A stretch of DNA of 42,534 nt from an uncultured Prochlorococcus sp. (GTDB taxonomy: Bacteria > Cyanobacteriota > Cyanobacteriia > PCC-6307 > Cyanobiaceae): the NCBI GenBank assembly GCA_902525585.1, contig CABZHQ010000015.1:1-42534 (forward strand), written 5' to 3'. The notes under the pieces were generated by a model, which saw only the letters and a list, made by a program, of their open reading frames with translations, ran no database searches and was not told the origin of the DNA. Every line of letters begins with the position of its first letter. Positions within the stretch are counted from its first letter, which is position 1. The position numbers were made by a program, and so were the translations under genes. Shown here in pieces: positions 10,529-20,028 of this stretch.

Positions 10529-11146
10529 TTGCATAAAATTGGACTAATAGACTATGGAATGGGTAATATTCATTCTGTAACGAAATCTCTAGAAAGTCTT
10601 GGAGAAGAAATTATATTAATTAAAAATTTTAATGATTCAAAGCTTTGTAAGGCGATAATACTTCCTGGGGTTGGAGCATTTGATCCAGCGATGAAAAATC
10701 TCATAAATACTGATTTGATAATTGATTTAAAAAATTGGATTAAAAGTGGGAAGTCCTTTTTGGGAATTTGTTTAGGTCTCCAACTCCTTTTTGAATCTAG
10801 TGATGAAGGAAAAGTTCAAGGGCTGGGAATTTTAAAAGGAAAAATACAAAAAATACCTAATATTTTTAACCAAAGAATCCCACACATGGGTTGGTGCCAA
10901 CTTTTACCTACAAAAAAAAATACTTTATTTGGTATTGAAGAATTAAATAATTGGGTCTATTTTGTACATTCCTATCATGCAATCCCGGATGACTTAAATA
11001 TTATTGCAGCTCAGGTTGATTATGGCTCTGAAAAACTAACTGCAATGATTGAGAATGATAATTTATTGGCCTGTCAATTTCATCCGGAAAAATCTGGAAA
11101 AACTGGAGAAAAACTTTTGAGAAGATGGCTGAGTAATATTCAATAA
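10529..11146 (+). CDS. hisH: Imidazole glycerol phosphate synthase, glutamine amidotransferase subunit
   Basis: 205 residues with a TTG start 11 nt after the trxA stop. HisH hydrolyses glutamine and channels ammonia to HisF for imidazole ring closure in histidine synthesis. The N-terminus GLIDYGMGNIHSV is typical. FLGICLGLQLLFE gives the nucleophile C81, and FHPEKSG gives H185 and E187 of the class I triad. Full length. The TTG start is chosen because the next methionine would remove the conserved IDYGMGN strand. Confidence 0.95.
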   Translation: MHKIGLIDYGMGNIHSVTKSLESLGEEIILIKNFNDSKLCKAIILPGVGAFDPAMKNLINTDLIIDLKNWIKSGKSFLGICLGLQLLFESSDEGKVQGLGILKGKIQKIPNIFNQRIPHMGWCQLLPTKKNTLFGIEELNNWVYFVHSYHAIPDDLNIIAAQVDYGSEKLTAMIENDNLLACQFHPEKSGKTGEKLLRRWLSNIQ

Positions 11147-11159
11147 CAGATGCTTAGGG

Positions 11160-11759
11160 ATGAAAACTAACTTAAGATTAATAGGTGGTAAAAAACTCCA
11201 AAGTCCAAATAATTCTTATACTAGACCTACAACTTTGAGAGTGAGAGAAGCCATATTTAATATATTGAACAATAGAGTTAAAAATAGTAACTGGTTAGAT
11301 TTATTCAGTGGAACAGGGGCAATATCTTGTGAAGCTTATAATCACGGAGCAAGCAAAATACTTGCTATTGAAAAAAACAAAATCAACTCAAAAATTTGTT
11401 TAGAAAATTTACTCTCTTTGGAGAACATAGAGAATAGGAGAAATGATATCGAAGTTATTTGTAAAGACGTTTTGAAATGGACAAAACCCAATTATGAGAG
11501 AAACTTATCATCTAGAAATATGGATTTAAATAAATTAAAATTTGATTTTGTTTATCTAGATCCTCCCTACAATGTTGATTTCCATGAATTAGTTTTAAAT
11601 CAATTATTCAATTGTAATTTTTTAAAAAAAGATTCGACAATTATTTGTGAACATTCTCCCAACCTATTTATTAAAAAAAGTAATTTGTGGGAAACTATAG
11701 ATGTAAGAAATTATGGGCAGTCAAGATTAACATTTTTAATCAATGTCCAGCATCCCTGA
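11160..11759 (+). CDS. rsmD: 16S rRNA (guanine966-N2)-methyltransferase, RsmD family
   Basis: 199 residues. The N-terminal [15 protein letters not shown] is the RsmD-specific region. [15 protein letters not shown] is the SAM-binding motif I, and [13 protein letters not shown] contains the DPPY catalytic motif of N6/N2 amino-methyltransferases. The enzyme modifies G966 of 16S rRNA in the assembling small subunit. Residues about 105-125 contain an Asn/Lys-rich loop longer than usual. It begins 13 nt after hisH. Its last 24 nt run antisense to the 3' end of petG. Confidence 0.9.
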   Translation: MKTNLRLIGGKKLQSPNNSYTRPTTLRVREAIFNILNNRVKNSNWLDLFSGTGAISCEAYNHGASKILAIEKNKINSKICLENLLSLENIENRRNDIEVICKDVLKWTKPNYERNLSSRNMDLNKLKFDFVYLDPPYNVDFHELVLNQLFNCNFLKKDSTIICEHSPNLFIKKSNLWETIDVRNYGQSRLTFLINVQHP

Positions 11760-11855
11760 ACCTCTCCTGTATTGATTCCATGCACTTACGAATAATCCAA
11801 GAAGAGTTATTGGAATTAAACCTAAAACAATTCCACATAGAAGAGGCTCGATCAT
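11736..11855 (-). CDS. petG: Cytochrome b6f complex subunit PetG
   Basis: A 39-residue single-span protein too short for routine ORF calling. It begins [15 protein letters not shown] and continues [17 protein letters not shown], which is unmistakably PetG. It is an essential small subunit of the thylakoid cytochrome b6f complex, packing at its periphery and needed for stability. The one membrane helix covers about residues 5-27, followed by a basic stromal tail. It overlaps the rsmD 3' end by 24 nt tail-to-tail and is divergent from cytM, the two starts being 56 nt apart. Confidence 0.95.
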   Translation of the reverse strand: MIEPLLCGIVLGLIPITLLGLFVSAWNQYRRGSGMLDID

Positions 11856-11911
11856 TTTTTTTGCCTTTTTTAAAATTCTTATCCACAATTGTTACATAGA
11901 GATTATTTTTT

Positions 11912-12298
11912 GTGTCAACATCTTCATCAACTGCAGCAGAAAGAGACTTTAAAAGAGAATTCTTAAAAATTGTTTTTATTGTATTTGGATTTTTATTGAT
12001 TTGTTTTTCAATATTTTTCGTGAATCATCATGAAAATAATAAATATATTATTGAAACTCTTGAGCTTAATGGCTCTGCTGAGGATGGAGATGCTCTTTTT
12101 AAGATGAATTGTGTTGGATGTCATGGAATTACAGCAAGGGGATTAGTGGGCCCAGACTTACACTCAATAACTAAACGTTTGAATGATAAACAGATAATAA
12201 AACAAGTTACTGGAGGCCTAACTCCTCCTATGCCAAGTTTTGAAATTGATCCTCTAAATATGTCTAATTTATTAAAATATCTTCATAGCCTTGAATAA
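11912..12298 (+). CDS. cytM: Cytochrome cM
   Basis: 128 residues starting at GTG. An N-terminal uncleaved anchor (about residues 18-37) places the c-type haem domain on the lumenal or periplasmic side. The haem motif CVGCH is at residues 67-71, with a distal Met ligand probably M107 (PPMPSF). Size, membrane anchor and the match of GxDLHSIxxR identify the CytM family rather than cytochrome c6. CytM is reported to influence respiration and photosynthesis balance, exact partner unsettled. It is divergent from petG and 2 nt upstream of the methyltransferase gene, so the two are probably cotranscribed. Confidence 0.9.
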   Translation: MSTSSSTAAERDFKREFLKIVFIVFGFLLICFSIFFVNHHENNKYIIETLELNGSAEDGDALFKMNCVGCHGITARGLVGPDLHSITKRLNDKQIIKQVTGGLTPPMPSFEIDPLNMSNLLKYLHSLE

Positions 12299-12300
12299 TT

Positions 12301-13044
12301 TTGGGAAAAAATTTTTCTAATTTAAAGGTAATATTAGTTGAACCAAATGGCCCTTTAAATGTAGGGAGCGTTGCTAGATTATGCTCCAACTTTGAAGTTG
12401 ATGAATTAAGAATTGTTTCTCCGAAATGCGATATATTTTCTTTAGAAGCAAAAAAAATGGCCCTTAAAGGTCATAAATTTCTTGAAAATTGTAAGATTTT
12501 TGATGATCTACAAAAAGCAATTTTTGACTGTGATTTAGTTTTAGCATCTTGTGGAAGGATTGATTTAAATAAAAATTCATTTTTTGGATCTTCTGAAGAT
12601 ATATTTGATTGGACTTTATCCTTTGAAAAGATAAATAATTTAGCAATTATATTTGGAAGAGAAGATAGAGGTTTAACTAACAGTGAATTGCTTTTGGCAA
12701 ATAAAACTTTTTATATCCCAACTTCTTTGAATAATCCTTCATTAAATCTTTCTCACGCAGTTTCAATAGCTTTGTATGAGTTAAATAAGTGTTCAAAAAG
12801 AAACTTTGATCAAGAACTAAATGTTTTTAATCTTGCATCATCAAAACAAATTTATGATTCGTTTTTGGAGATAGAGGAATTACTTTTGAAGGTTGGATAT
12901 CTTTTAAAACATACTTCTAAGGCAAAAATCAGTAAATTTAAGAATTTTATTTTGAAGGCAAATACATCAATGCACGAATTAAATGTTTTAAGAGGAATTG
13001 TCCATCAAATAAACTGGTTTTTGAATAATTCAAAAAGAAAATAG
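12301..13044 (+). CDS. trmJ: SpoU/TrmH-family RNA 2'-O-methyltransferase, TrmJ-like
   Basis: 247 residues with a TTG start 2 nt after cytM. The SPOUT fold is recognisable from the N-terminal VILVEPNGPLNVGSVARLC (motif 1 with the catalytic Arg), IIFGREDRGLTNSEL (motif 2) and SLNLSHAVSIALYEL (motif 3), which form the SAM-binding knot. The N-terminal knot plus helical C-terminal extension (about residues 165-247) matches TrmJ, which methylates position 32 of tRNAs. The TrmJ rather than rRNA assignment is by domain order only. Confidence 0.85.
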   Translation: MGKNFSNLKVILVEPNGPLNVGSVARLCSNFEVDELRIVSPKCDIFSLEAKKMALKGHKFLENCKIFDDLQKAIFDCDLVLASCGRIDLNKNSFFGSSEDIFDWTLSFEKINNLAIIFGREDRGLTNSELLLANKTFYIPTSLNNPSLNLSHAVSIALYELNKCSKRNFDQELNVFNLASSKQIYDSFLEIEELLLKVGYLLKHTSKAKISKFKNFILKANTSMHELNVLRGIVHQINWFLNNSKRK

Positions 13045-13162
13045 CTACATTATTACGATAGATTTTATTTCGTTGTAGTTTTAATTTGAAAGGGATATTT
13101 ACTAAAAACATTTTCTGAAGTAGCATCTATTGATTATTTGAATATTTAAGAAAACAAAAACT

Positions 13163-14251
13163 GTGCCTACAACAAAGAAAAGAAGAGTTTTCCCCTTTAC
13201 AGCTGTAATTGGCCAAGAAGAAATGAAATTGGCTCTCTTGTTAAATGTTATTGATCCAAGAATTGGAGGAGTGATGATAATGGGTGATAGAGGGACTGGA
13301 AAGTCTACTACAATCAGAGCCTTAGCTGATTTGTTGCCAGCAATCGATGTTGTTAAAGATGATCCATATAATAGTTCTCTAGTCGATCCTGATTTACAAA
13401 GTAAAGAGGTTCTGGAAAAAATTACTCAAGGAGAAAATCTAGAGAGTATTCAAAAACAAGTACCTATGGTTGACTTGCCTTTGGGGGCTACTGAAGACAG
13501 ACTTTGTGGAACCATCGATATAGAGAAGGCTTTGAGTGAGGGTGTTAAGGCATTTGAACCAGGGTTATTAGCAAAAGCTAATAGGGGTTTATTATATGTT
13601 GATGAAGTGAATTTACTTGATGATCATTTAGTCGATGTACTTTTAGATTCGGCTGCCTCAGGATGGAATACAGTTGAAAGGGAGGGAGTGTCAGTTCGAC
13701 ACCCTGCTAGATTTGTCCTTATTGGTTCAGGAAATCCAGAAGAAGGTGAGTTAAGACCTCAACTATTGGATAGGTTTGGAATGAGTGTTGAGGTTAAGAC
13801 AGTTAGAGATGCTGAATTAAGAGTTCAGGTTGTAGATCAGAGAACTTCTTTTGACGATAATCCTGATGAGTTTTCATTGAGCGTTGAGAAACAACAGGAT
13901 GAACTTCAACAAAAGGTTATTAAAGCACAAGAAATATTAAATTCTGTTCAAATGGACGATGACCTAAGATTAAATATTTCTGCAATCTGCGGAGAACTAG
14001 ATGTTGATGGTTTACGTGGAGATATTGTTACAAATCGATCGGCAAGGGCAATTGCAGCTTTTGAGGGCAGAACTGAAGTGCAAGAAGATGACATAGCAAG
14101 GGTTATTTCTTGCTCTTTAAGACACAGACTAAGAAAAGATCCCTTAGAGCAAGTTGATTCAGGTGAAAGAGTTATTCAAGCTTTTTGTAAAGTATTTGAT
14201 TTAGATGAAAAAGAAAATCTTTCAAAATTTCAATTGTTTGCAGAAGCTTAA
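13163..14251 (+). CDS. chlI: Magnesium chelatase subunit I
   Basis: 362 residues starting at GTG. ChlI is the AAA+ ATPase that, with ChlD and ChlH, inserts Mg2+ into protoporphyrin IX, the first chlorophyll-specific step. The Walker A motif GDRGTGKST is at residues 41-49. Walker B is in [17 protein letters not shown], followed by the ChlI-type [21 protein letters not shown] sensor region. The C-terminal helical lid ends FQLFAEA. Length and motifs match other cyanobacterial ChlI. A 118-nt gap separates it from the trmJ-like gene, and the ruvC start lies 5 nt after its stop. Confidence 0.97.
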   Translation: MPTTKKRRVFPFTAVIGQEEMKLALLLNVIDPRIGGVMIMGDRGTGKSTTIRALADLLPAIDVVKDDPYNSSLVDPDLQSKEVLEKITQGENLESIQKQVPMVDLPLGATEDRLCGTIDIEKALSEGVKAFEPGLLAKANRGLLYVDEVNLLDDHLVDVLLDSAASGWNTVEREGVSVRHPARFVLIGSGNPEEGELRPQLLDRFGMSVEVKTVRDAELRVQVVDQRTSFDDNPDEFSLSVEKQQDELQQKVIKAQEILNSVQMDDDLRLNISAICGELDVDGLRGDIVTNRSARAIAAFEGRTEVQEDDIARVISCSLRHRLRKDPLEQVDSGERVIQAFCKVFDLDEKENLSKFQLFAEA

Positions 14252-14256
14252 TTACA

Positions 14257-14730
14257 GTGAGAATAATTGGGATTGACCCTGGATTAGCTAGAGTTGGTTA
14301 TGGAATTATTGAAATAGAAAATGAAAAAAAGATATTATTAGATTGTGGTGTCATTGAGACAGGTAAAGATAAAAAAGAAGAAGATAGACTTTATGAGATA
14401 TTCAAAGATCTTAATGAATTAATAAATCTTTGGAATCCAACATCAGCGGCGGTAGAAAAATTTTTCTTTTACAGATCAAGTACTACCATTAGTGTGGTGC
14501 AGGCTAGAGGCGTAATTATGATGGTATTGGCCTCAAAAAAAATTCATGTTAGTGAATATTCTCCTGCTCAGATAAAATTAACCATTGCTGGGTCTGGAAA
14601 AGCATCTAAGAAAGAAGTTCTTGATGCTGTTATGTATAGCTTAGAACTTAAAAAACCTCCAAAACCTGATGATTCAGCAGATGCCTTGGCCATTGCTCTC
14701 ACAAAACTAAATGAGGATGGCTTTAACTGA
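14257..14730 (+). CDS. ruvC: Holliday junction resolvase RuvC
   Basis: 157 residues starting at GTG, 5 nt after chlI. RuvC is the dimeric endonuclease that cuts Holliday junctions brought by RuvAB. The RNase H-like fold begins [12 protein letters not shown] with catalytic D7. The second acidic site is in AVEKFFF, and the C-terminal pair is in [13 protein letters not shown]. Full length. Confidence 0.95.
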   Translation: MRIIGIDPGLARVGYGIIEIENEKKILLDCGVIETGKDKKEEDRLYEIFKDLNELINLWNPTSAAVEKFFFYRSSTTISVVQARGVIMMVLASKKIHVSEYSPAQIKLTIAGSGKASKKEVLDAVMYSLELKKPPKPDDSADALAIALTKLNEDGFN

Positions 14731-14739
14731 AAATTTAAT

Positions 14740-15297
14740 ATGAAGATCTTCGAAAATAAGAAATTGGAGAGGGATACTTTTAGAAAACTAAGAGATGGGA
14801 TTTCTCATGATCAAAGAGAAAATGTAGTAAAGAATGTAAAATTATATGTTGATTCATTTATTAAGGAATATAAAAATATTGGTTATATAGGCATATATTG
14901 GCCTTTAAAAAATGAAGTTGATCTAAGAAGTCTTAAGGAAAAATTTTCTTTAGCTTTGCCAAGATGTAAAGATAAAAATGAATTGATTTTTTATTCATGG
15001 GATGAAGAGCCTCTCACAAAAGATTTTGAGGGGATACTAAGTCCCAACAACTCTTTTTCATTAAGTTATAACCAGATAAGTATGATTCTTGTCCCATGTC
15101 TTTCCGTAGATAAAAATTTAACAAGATTAGGTTATGGAGGAGGTTATTTTGATAAATTGAGGACAGATAATAATTGGAGAAATGTTCCATGCATTGGAGT
15201 ATTAACTTCCAACTGTGTAAGTGCGAGTCCATTAACCAGAGCTGAGTGGGATATTCCTTTATCAGGGTTTATCACAGAAAAAGAAATATTTGTATAA
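14740..15297 (+). CDS. 5-formyltetrahydrofolate cyclo-ligase
   Basis: 185 residues. It converts 5-formyl-THF to 5,10-methenyl-THF using ATP, returning folate to the one-carbon pool. LVPCLSVDKNLTRLGYGGGYFDKL is the family signature, including the phosphate-binding RLGYGGGYFD. An acidic EVDLRSL segment and a C-terminal DIPL(S) match the MTHFS fold. It is 9 nt downstream of ruvC on the same strand. The ATG at 14740 gives the expected short lead-in. Confidence 0.93.
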   Translation: MKIFENKKLERDTFRKLRDGISHDQRENVVKNVKLYVDSFIKEYKNIGYIGIYWPLKNEVDLRSLKEKFSLALPRCKDKNELIFYSWDEEPLTKDFEGILSPNNSFSLSYNQISMILVPCLSVDKNLTRLGYGGGYFDKLRTDNNWRNVPCIGVLTSNCVSASPLTRAEWDIPLSGFITEKEIFV

Positions 15298-15337
15298 TAG
15301 AAAACTCATAAAGCGGTTAATTTATAGTTTTTAAAAA

Positions 15338-15757
15338 ATGGAAAATCAGGAAAAATACAATAATTTATCAAGATTAGTAGAAAAGTTGAAGAAATCAGAA
15401 GATCCAAAAAGAAAATATGAATACATTTTATGGTTAGGGAAAAAATTGAAAGTGCCAGATAATGAAATCCTTGTTGAAGAAAATAAAGTTAAGGGTTGTG
15501 TTTCAGAAGTTTTTGTTAAGGCAGATATTAAAGGCGGTAAATTATTTTGGGAAGGATATTCTGATGCCCTAATAACCAAGGGTCTATTAGCCTTTTTAAT
15601 TACTGGTTTAAATGAATTAACACCAGATGAGGTTATTAAAATAGACAAGAAATTTATTGAAGATACTGGTTTGAAATCAAGCTTAACTCCTTCTCGGTCA
15701 AATGGTTTTTTAAACATATTATTGAAAATGCAGGCTCAAGCAAATGAATTTTTGTAG
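15338..15757 (+). CDS. sufE: SufE-like cysteine desulfurase sulfur acceptor
   Basis: 139 residues. SufE accepts persulfide sulfur from the SufS desulfurase for Fe-S cluster assembly. The acceptor cysteine is C54 in VKGCVSEVF, the characteristic G-C-x-S motif, followed by a glycine-led strand (GGKLFWEG) and TKGLLAFLI. Helical C-terminus. It lies in the same-strand run between the folate cyclo-ligase and hom. The rest of the suf operon is not in this window. Confidence 0.93.
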   Translation: MENQEKYNNLSRLVEKLKKSEDPKRKYEYILWLGKKLKVPDNEILVEENKVKGCVSEVFVKADIKGGKLFWEGYSDALITKGLLAFLITGLNELTPDEVIKIDKKFIEDTGLKSSLTPSRSNGFLNILLKMQAQANEFL

Positions 15758-15800
15758 GTCTAATAATATAAAATTAAACTCAAAGCTAAAGAAATAAAAA

Positions 15801-17102
15801 ATGAGAAGATGCAAAATTGGGATTGTAGGTTTTGGAACTGTAGGTTCAGGGATTTATAAAATATTAACGTCTGAAGTTGATTATCATCCAATTCTAAAAG
15901 AAGTAGAAGTTGTAAAAATAGCAGTTAAAGATCTTAATAAAAAAAGGGATATTGAGCTAGATAATAATTTATTAACTGATGATCCATTTAAATTAATTAA
16001 TGACCCCTCTATAGATGTAATTGTTGAAGTAATGGGTGGGGTTGATTTAGCGAAAGATATTATTCTGCAATCACTAAAATTAGGTAAATCTGTTGTTACA
16101 GCAAATAAAGCAGTCATTGCAAGATATAGTGAAGAAATATATAAAACTGCATCTAAAGAAGGAGTTTATGTATTGTCAGAGGCGGCAGTTTGCGGGGGGA
16201 TTCCTATAATTGAACCCTTAAAAAGATCACTAAAAAGTAACAGCATAAAAAAAATGGTTGGGATAATAAATGGCACAACAAATTTTATTCTTTCAAAGAT
16301 GACAAATGAAAAAGCTGATTACAAGGAGACCTTAAAATTGGCACAAAACCTTGGGTTTGCAGAATTTGATCCAACTGCAGATGTTGAGGGCCATGATGCT
16401 GCTGACAAAATTTCAATCCTTAGTGAACTTGCATTTGGAGGGAAAATCAAAAGAGAGGATATTCATTCTGAGGGAATTAGTAAAATTAATCTAAAGGATA
16501 TCGAATATGCTAATAAATTAGGGTTTGAAATAAAACTTTTAGCGCTCTCCGAAAGGGGGCAAATTAATAGTAATAATTCACTCGCTTTGAATATTTGGGT
16601 AGGACCTTCTTTGATTCCAAAATCTCATCCATTGGCAACAGTTAAGGGAGTTAATAATGCCTTATTGATAGAAGCTGATCCTCTTGGAGAGATAATGTTA
16701 TATGGTCCAGGTGCAGGGAGTGGCCCAACTGCTGCATCAGTAGTATCAGATATATTAAATCTGCATGCCGCCTCTGTAAAAAATAATGATTCAATAGATC
16801 CATTATTATCTTTTTATTTCTGGAGAAACTGTCATATCATCGAATCTTCACAAATAAATAAAAAAAATTACCTTAGAATTATTTGTCTTGATAGTCCAGG
16901 TGTAATAGGAAAGATAGGAGATATTTTTGGAAAGAATAATGTATCAATCGAATCAATTGTTCAACTTGATGCGAGTGAGGACAAAGCTGAAATTGTCGTT
17001 ATTACTCATGAGGTTAATAATGGAGATTTTGAGAGATCGAAAGATGAAATAAATTCGCTAAATGAAGTCAAAATTATTGCAAGTCAATTAAGTTGTATTT
17101 AA
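15801..17102 (+). CDS. hom: Homoserine dehydrogenase
   Basis: 433 residues. It reduces aspartate semialdehyde to homoserine with NAD(P)H on the path to threonine and methionine. The Rossmann motif GIVGFGTVGSGIYKIL is at residues 8-23. The catalytic region has INGTTNFIL and GFAEFDPTADVEGHDAADK (family signature with the catalytic Lys and substrate-binding Asp). A C-terminal ACT domain (about residues 352-433, beginning NYLRIICLDSPGVIGKIGDIF) implies feedback regulation, classically by threonine. It is a monofunctional enzyme, with no fused aspartate kinase. Confidence 0.96.
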   Translation: MRRCKIGIVGFGTVGSGIYKILTSEVDYHPILKEVEVVKIAVKDLNKKRDIELDNNLLTDDPFKLINDPSIDVIVEVMGGVDLAKDIILQSLKLGKSVVTANKAVIARYSEEIYKTASKEGVYVLSEAAVCGGIPIIEPLKRSLKSNSIKKMVGIINGTTNFILSKMTNEKADYKETLKLAQNLGFAEFDPTADVEGHDAADKISILSELAFGGKIKREDIHSEGISKINLKDIEYANKLGFEIKLLALSERGQINSNNSLALNIWVGPSLIPKSHPLATVKGVNNALLIEADPLGEIMLYGPGAGSGPTAASVVSDILNLHAASVKNNDSIDPLLSFYFWRNCHIIESSQINKKNYLRIICLDSPGVIGKIGDIFGKNNVSIESIVQLDASEDKAEIVVITHEVNNGDFERSKDEINSLNEVKIIASQLSCI

Positions 17103-17151
17103 AAAAATAGTTTGCAATTTTCTTTATAGCTTGGTAAACCGAAGAAAGTAA

Positions 17152-17424
17152 GTGTTTGGTTTTAGCACCTTAATGATTCATTCAAAACTACTAGATAATA
17201 ATAATGAAAATAATAATTTAATCTTTTCTGAAAACCTTTATAAAGGTGCTTGTGTAAAAATTAAAAATAGCAATAAGACTTTTCAAGTAATTGGTTTAAA
17301 TAGAGGTAAAGAAATTTGTTGGGTGAGAGAGTGGCCTTTTGCTTGTAATTCTAAAAAAACATTTGCTTTAGAAATTAGTCAAATAACCTTACAAATTTTC
17401 TGCTCAAATAATTCTTCAGAATAA
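17152..17424 (+). CDS. Small conserved-looking protein, unknown function
   Basis: 90 residues from GTG at 17152; an in-frame ATG at 17173 (MIHSKLL) could be the real start, giving 83 residues. I do not recognise a domain. The core (about residues 28-80) looks like a small beta-barrel: LYKGACVKIKNSNKTFQVIG, then ICWVREWPF, then TFALEISQITL. The WVREWPF stretch with two Trp and an acidic-basic pair is distinctive. No membrane segment. It lies 49 nt after hom and 17 nt before the transporter-binding protein gene. Confidence 0.7.
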   Translation: MFGFSTLMIHSKLLDNNNENNNLIFSENLYKGACVKIKNSNKTFQVIGLNRGKEICWVREWPFACNSKKTFALEISQITLQIFCSNNSSE

Positions 17425-17441
17425 TTAAGAACTAAGTAAAT

Positions 17442-19013
17442 ATGAAAAAAAAAATTGTTTTATCAATATTTATAATTTTAATTTCTTTTTTACAGAATTC
17501 TTGCGGCTCAAAAAGAATATCTAAAAAAATCATAGTAGCAAGTTCTGGAAAAATTGAATCTTTAGATCCAGCTAGAGCAAGTACTCTTAAAGCAATTCAA
17601 TTAATCAGTTCTCTTGGAGACACATTATATGAATTAAATCCTAACGGAGAATTAATACCTGAATTGGCCTCGGGGATGCCAGTTATTTCAAAGGATAGAC
17701 TTCAAATAACTATCAATTTAAGAAAGAATGTTTTCTTTCACGATGGAACTGCATTTAACTCAAATGCTATGAAGTTTACCTTTGATAGATTCAAAAGAAT
17801 TGGAACGATGAACTATATTTTAGGAAATAAGATTAAATCAATAGAAACGCCAAGTGAATATTCAGTCATAATAAATTTGAATAAACCATCAAGTTCATTA
17901 AATGGTTTACTCACATCAGTAAATTTAACTCCAATATCTCCTACATTTTACAAACAATATTCTGATAAGTTCCTAAATGAAAAATTTGTTGGGACTGGCA
18001 AGTATGTCCTGACCAGTTTTTCTAATGAAGTTCAATCAATTGATCCATATTTGAATTATTGGGGTGAAAAGCCCTTAAATAAGGGCGTTAATTTTGTGGG
18101 CTATTCAAATTCATCCTCTCTTTTTGGGGCTTTAAAAAGTAAACAAATTGACGTGCTTTTATCAAATTCAATTGATGATAGTCAGAGAAAAAGTTTAAAT
18201 GATTTAAGCAAAAATAAAAAGTTTAATGAAGGTAATAGCCCTTTCACTGAATTAAGTTTTATAAGCCTCAAAACTAGTTCTTATCCCTTAAGTAATCTTA
18301 ATTTAAGATTGGCTTTGGCAAAAAGTATTAATAGAAAATTGATTAGTGAGAAAGTAAGTTATGGATTAAGGAAGCCATCTAGATCAATTATTCCTCCGAT
18401 ATTAAAAAAAGATAATCAAGAACTGTGGCCTAAATATGATTATTTAGAAGCGAGAAGGTTATTGCAAAAAGAAAATTATTGCAATGGAAATATTCTAAAA
18501 ATACCCCTTACTTATAGATCGAATGTACCAGCTGACAAGCTTATTGCTCTGACATGGCAAGAAGAAATTAAAAATTCTTTGAAAGATTGTATTGATATTG
18601 AACTCAATGGGGTTGAATCTACAACAGTTTATAAGAATCTAAGTTTAGGAATTTATACGGCAGTTCTTCTCGATTGGACTGGGGCTTATTCAGATCCAGA
18701 GGCTTATCTTACCCCTCTTTTAAGTTGTAATGAAATATTAGACGGCATATGTAAAAAAGGAGAATCAGTTTACAGCGGTAGTTTTTGGGGATCTAATAAA
18801 GTGGAAAGTTTATTTATTGAGAGTGAAAAAATAAGTGGAATTAAAAGATTAGAAAAACTTGTTGAAATTGAAAAAATAGCAGCAAGTTCAATACCTTATA
18901 TTCCTATTTGGATCTCCTCTCAAAAAGCATGGTCACAAAATAAAATATCAAAACCTATTTTTAATGGCGCAGGAATAATTTCATTGAGTGATCTTGAATT
19001 AATTAATGAGTAG
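17442..19013 (+). CDS. ABC transporter substrate-binding lipoprotein, family 5 (oligopeptide/nickel type)
   Basis: 523 residues. A lipoprotein signal ends at LQNSCGSKR with lipidated C21, so the protein is anchored at the outer face of the plasma membrane. The family 5 solute-binding fold is clear from LDPARASTLKAIQLISSLGDTLYE, RKNVFFHDGTAFNSNAMKFTFDR and the late DWTGAYSDPEAYL segment. The ligand could be a peptide, glutathione-like compound or metal chelate; the sequence alone does not decide. The permease gene overlaps its end by 8 nt, so they are translationally coupled. Confidence 0.9.
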   Translation: MKKKIVLSIFIILISFLQNSCGSKRISKKIIVASSGKIESLDPARASTLKAIQLISSLGDTLYELNPNGELIPELASGMPVISKDRLQITINLRKNVFFHDGTAFNSNAMKFTFDRFKRIGTMNYILGNKIKSIETPSEYSVIINLNKPSSSLNGLLTSVNLTPISPTFYKQYSDKFLNEKFVGTGKYVLTSFSNEVQSIDPYLNYWGEKPLNKGVNFVGYSNSSSLFGALKSKQIDVLLSNSIDDSQRKSLNDLSKNKKFNEGNSPFTELSFISLKTSSYPLSNLNLRLALAKSINRKLISEKVSYGLRKPSRSIIPPILKKDNQELWPKYDYLEARRLLQKENYCNGNILKIPLTYRSNVPADKLIALTWQEEIKNSLKDCIDIELNGVESTTVYKNLSLGIYTAVLLDWTGAYSDPEAYLTPLLSCNEILDGICKKGESVYSGSFWGSNKVESLFIESEKISGIKRLEKLVEIEKIAASSIPYIPIWISSQKAWSQNKISKPIFNGAGIISLSDLELINE

Positions 19014-20028
19014 AAATTTAAATAAACTATTAAATTATTCCTTATTAAAAATTTCATTAATACCGATAATGTTATGGATAATTTCTTCATTAGTTTTTAT
19101 TTTATTAAGAGTTGCGCCCGGCGATCCTGTCGATGCCATACTTGGATCTGGTGCAGATGAGGTTTCTAGGGAATTTCTAAGAAATAAATTGGGGCTAAAT
19201 GAACCTTTAATAAATCAATATTTTTCATATATTAAAAATATATTGCACTTAGATTTTGGCCAATCTCTTAGTACCCAAGAGCCAGTCCTTAATATTATTA
19301 TAAAGTCATTGCCTGCAAGTCTTGAGCTTGGATTCTTTTCAATATTAAGTGCCATACTAATAGGATTTCCATTGGGATTAATTGGCTTAAGAAATAGAGG
19401 GAAAAAGACTGATTATATTGCGAGAATATTAGGAATTGCTACATATGCGATCCCTCCTTTTTGGGGTGCAATGTTAGCTCAATTATTATTTTCTGTATTT
19501 TTTAATATTTCACCAATTGGAGGAAGATTTCCTATATTTCAGCAACAACCCCAAATTACAGGTTTTCTAATTTTAGATAGTATTCTTTCAAATAATATTA
19601 TTGCCTTGAAAGATAGTCTTTATCATCTCTCACTCCCTTCGATTACCCTTGGCTTTTTATTAAGTGGTATATTCAGCCGCTCATTAAGAGTAAATTTGGA
19701 TAAGACATTAAAAAGTGATTATGTAAATGCTGCTATATGTAGAGGAATATCGAGGAAAAAAATATTTTTAAACCATGCATTGCCTAATGCTCTATTGCCA
19801 ATTGTCACTATTTCTGGCTTGACTATGGCCTCTTTAGCAGGAGGTGCTCTTTTGTTCGAGGTGACTTTCTCATGGCCAGGTATAGCTTTAAGATTACATG
19901 AAGCTATTTCTCAAAGAGACTATACCTTGGTTCAAGGAATTGTAATTTTTACCTCTATGCTTATAGTCTCTCTAAATCTCTTCGTGGATATTTTAATCGC
20001 ATATTTAGATCCACGAATAGAGTACTAA
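19006..20028 (+). CDS. ABC transporter permease, DppB/OppB family
   Basis: 340 residues with six or so membrane spans. The first hydrophobic segment (about 15-38) leads into VAPGDPVDAILG, typical of DppB-type permeases. The EAA loop CRGISRKKIFLNHALPNALLP (about residues 245-265), which docks with the ATPase, is intact, so the protein should still couple to an ATP-binding subunit. It overlaps the binding-protein gene by 8 nt and shares a 4-nt stop overlap with the convergent hydrolase gene. No DppC-type partner or ATPase is adjacent. Confidence 0.92.
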   Translation: MSRNLNKLLNYSLLKISLIPIMLWIISSLVFILLRVAPGDPVDAILGSGADEVSREFLRNKLGLNEPLINQYFSYIKNILHLDFGQSLSTQEPVLNIIIKSLPASLELGFFSILSAILIGFPLGLIGLRNRGKKTDYIARILGIATYAIPPFWGAMLAQLLFSVFFNISPIGGRFPIFQQQPQITGFLILDSILSNNIIALKDSLYHLSLPSITLGFLLSGIFSRSLRVNLDKTLKSDYVNAAICRGISRKKIFLNHALPNALLPIVTISGLTMASLAGGALLFEVTFSWPGIALRLHEAISQRDYTLVQGIVIFTSMLIVSLNLFVDILIAYLDPRIEY

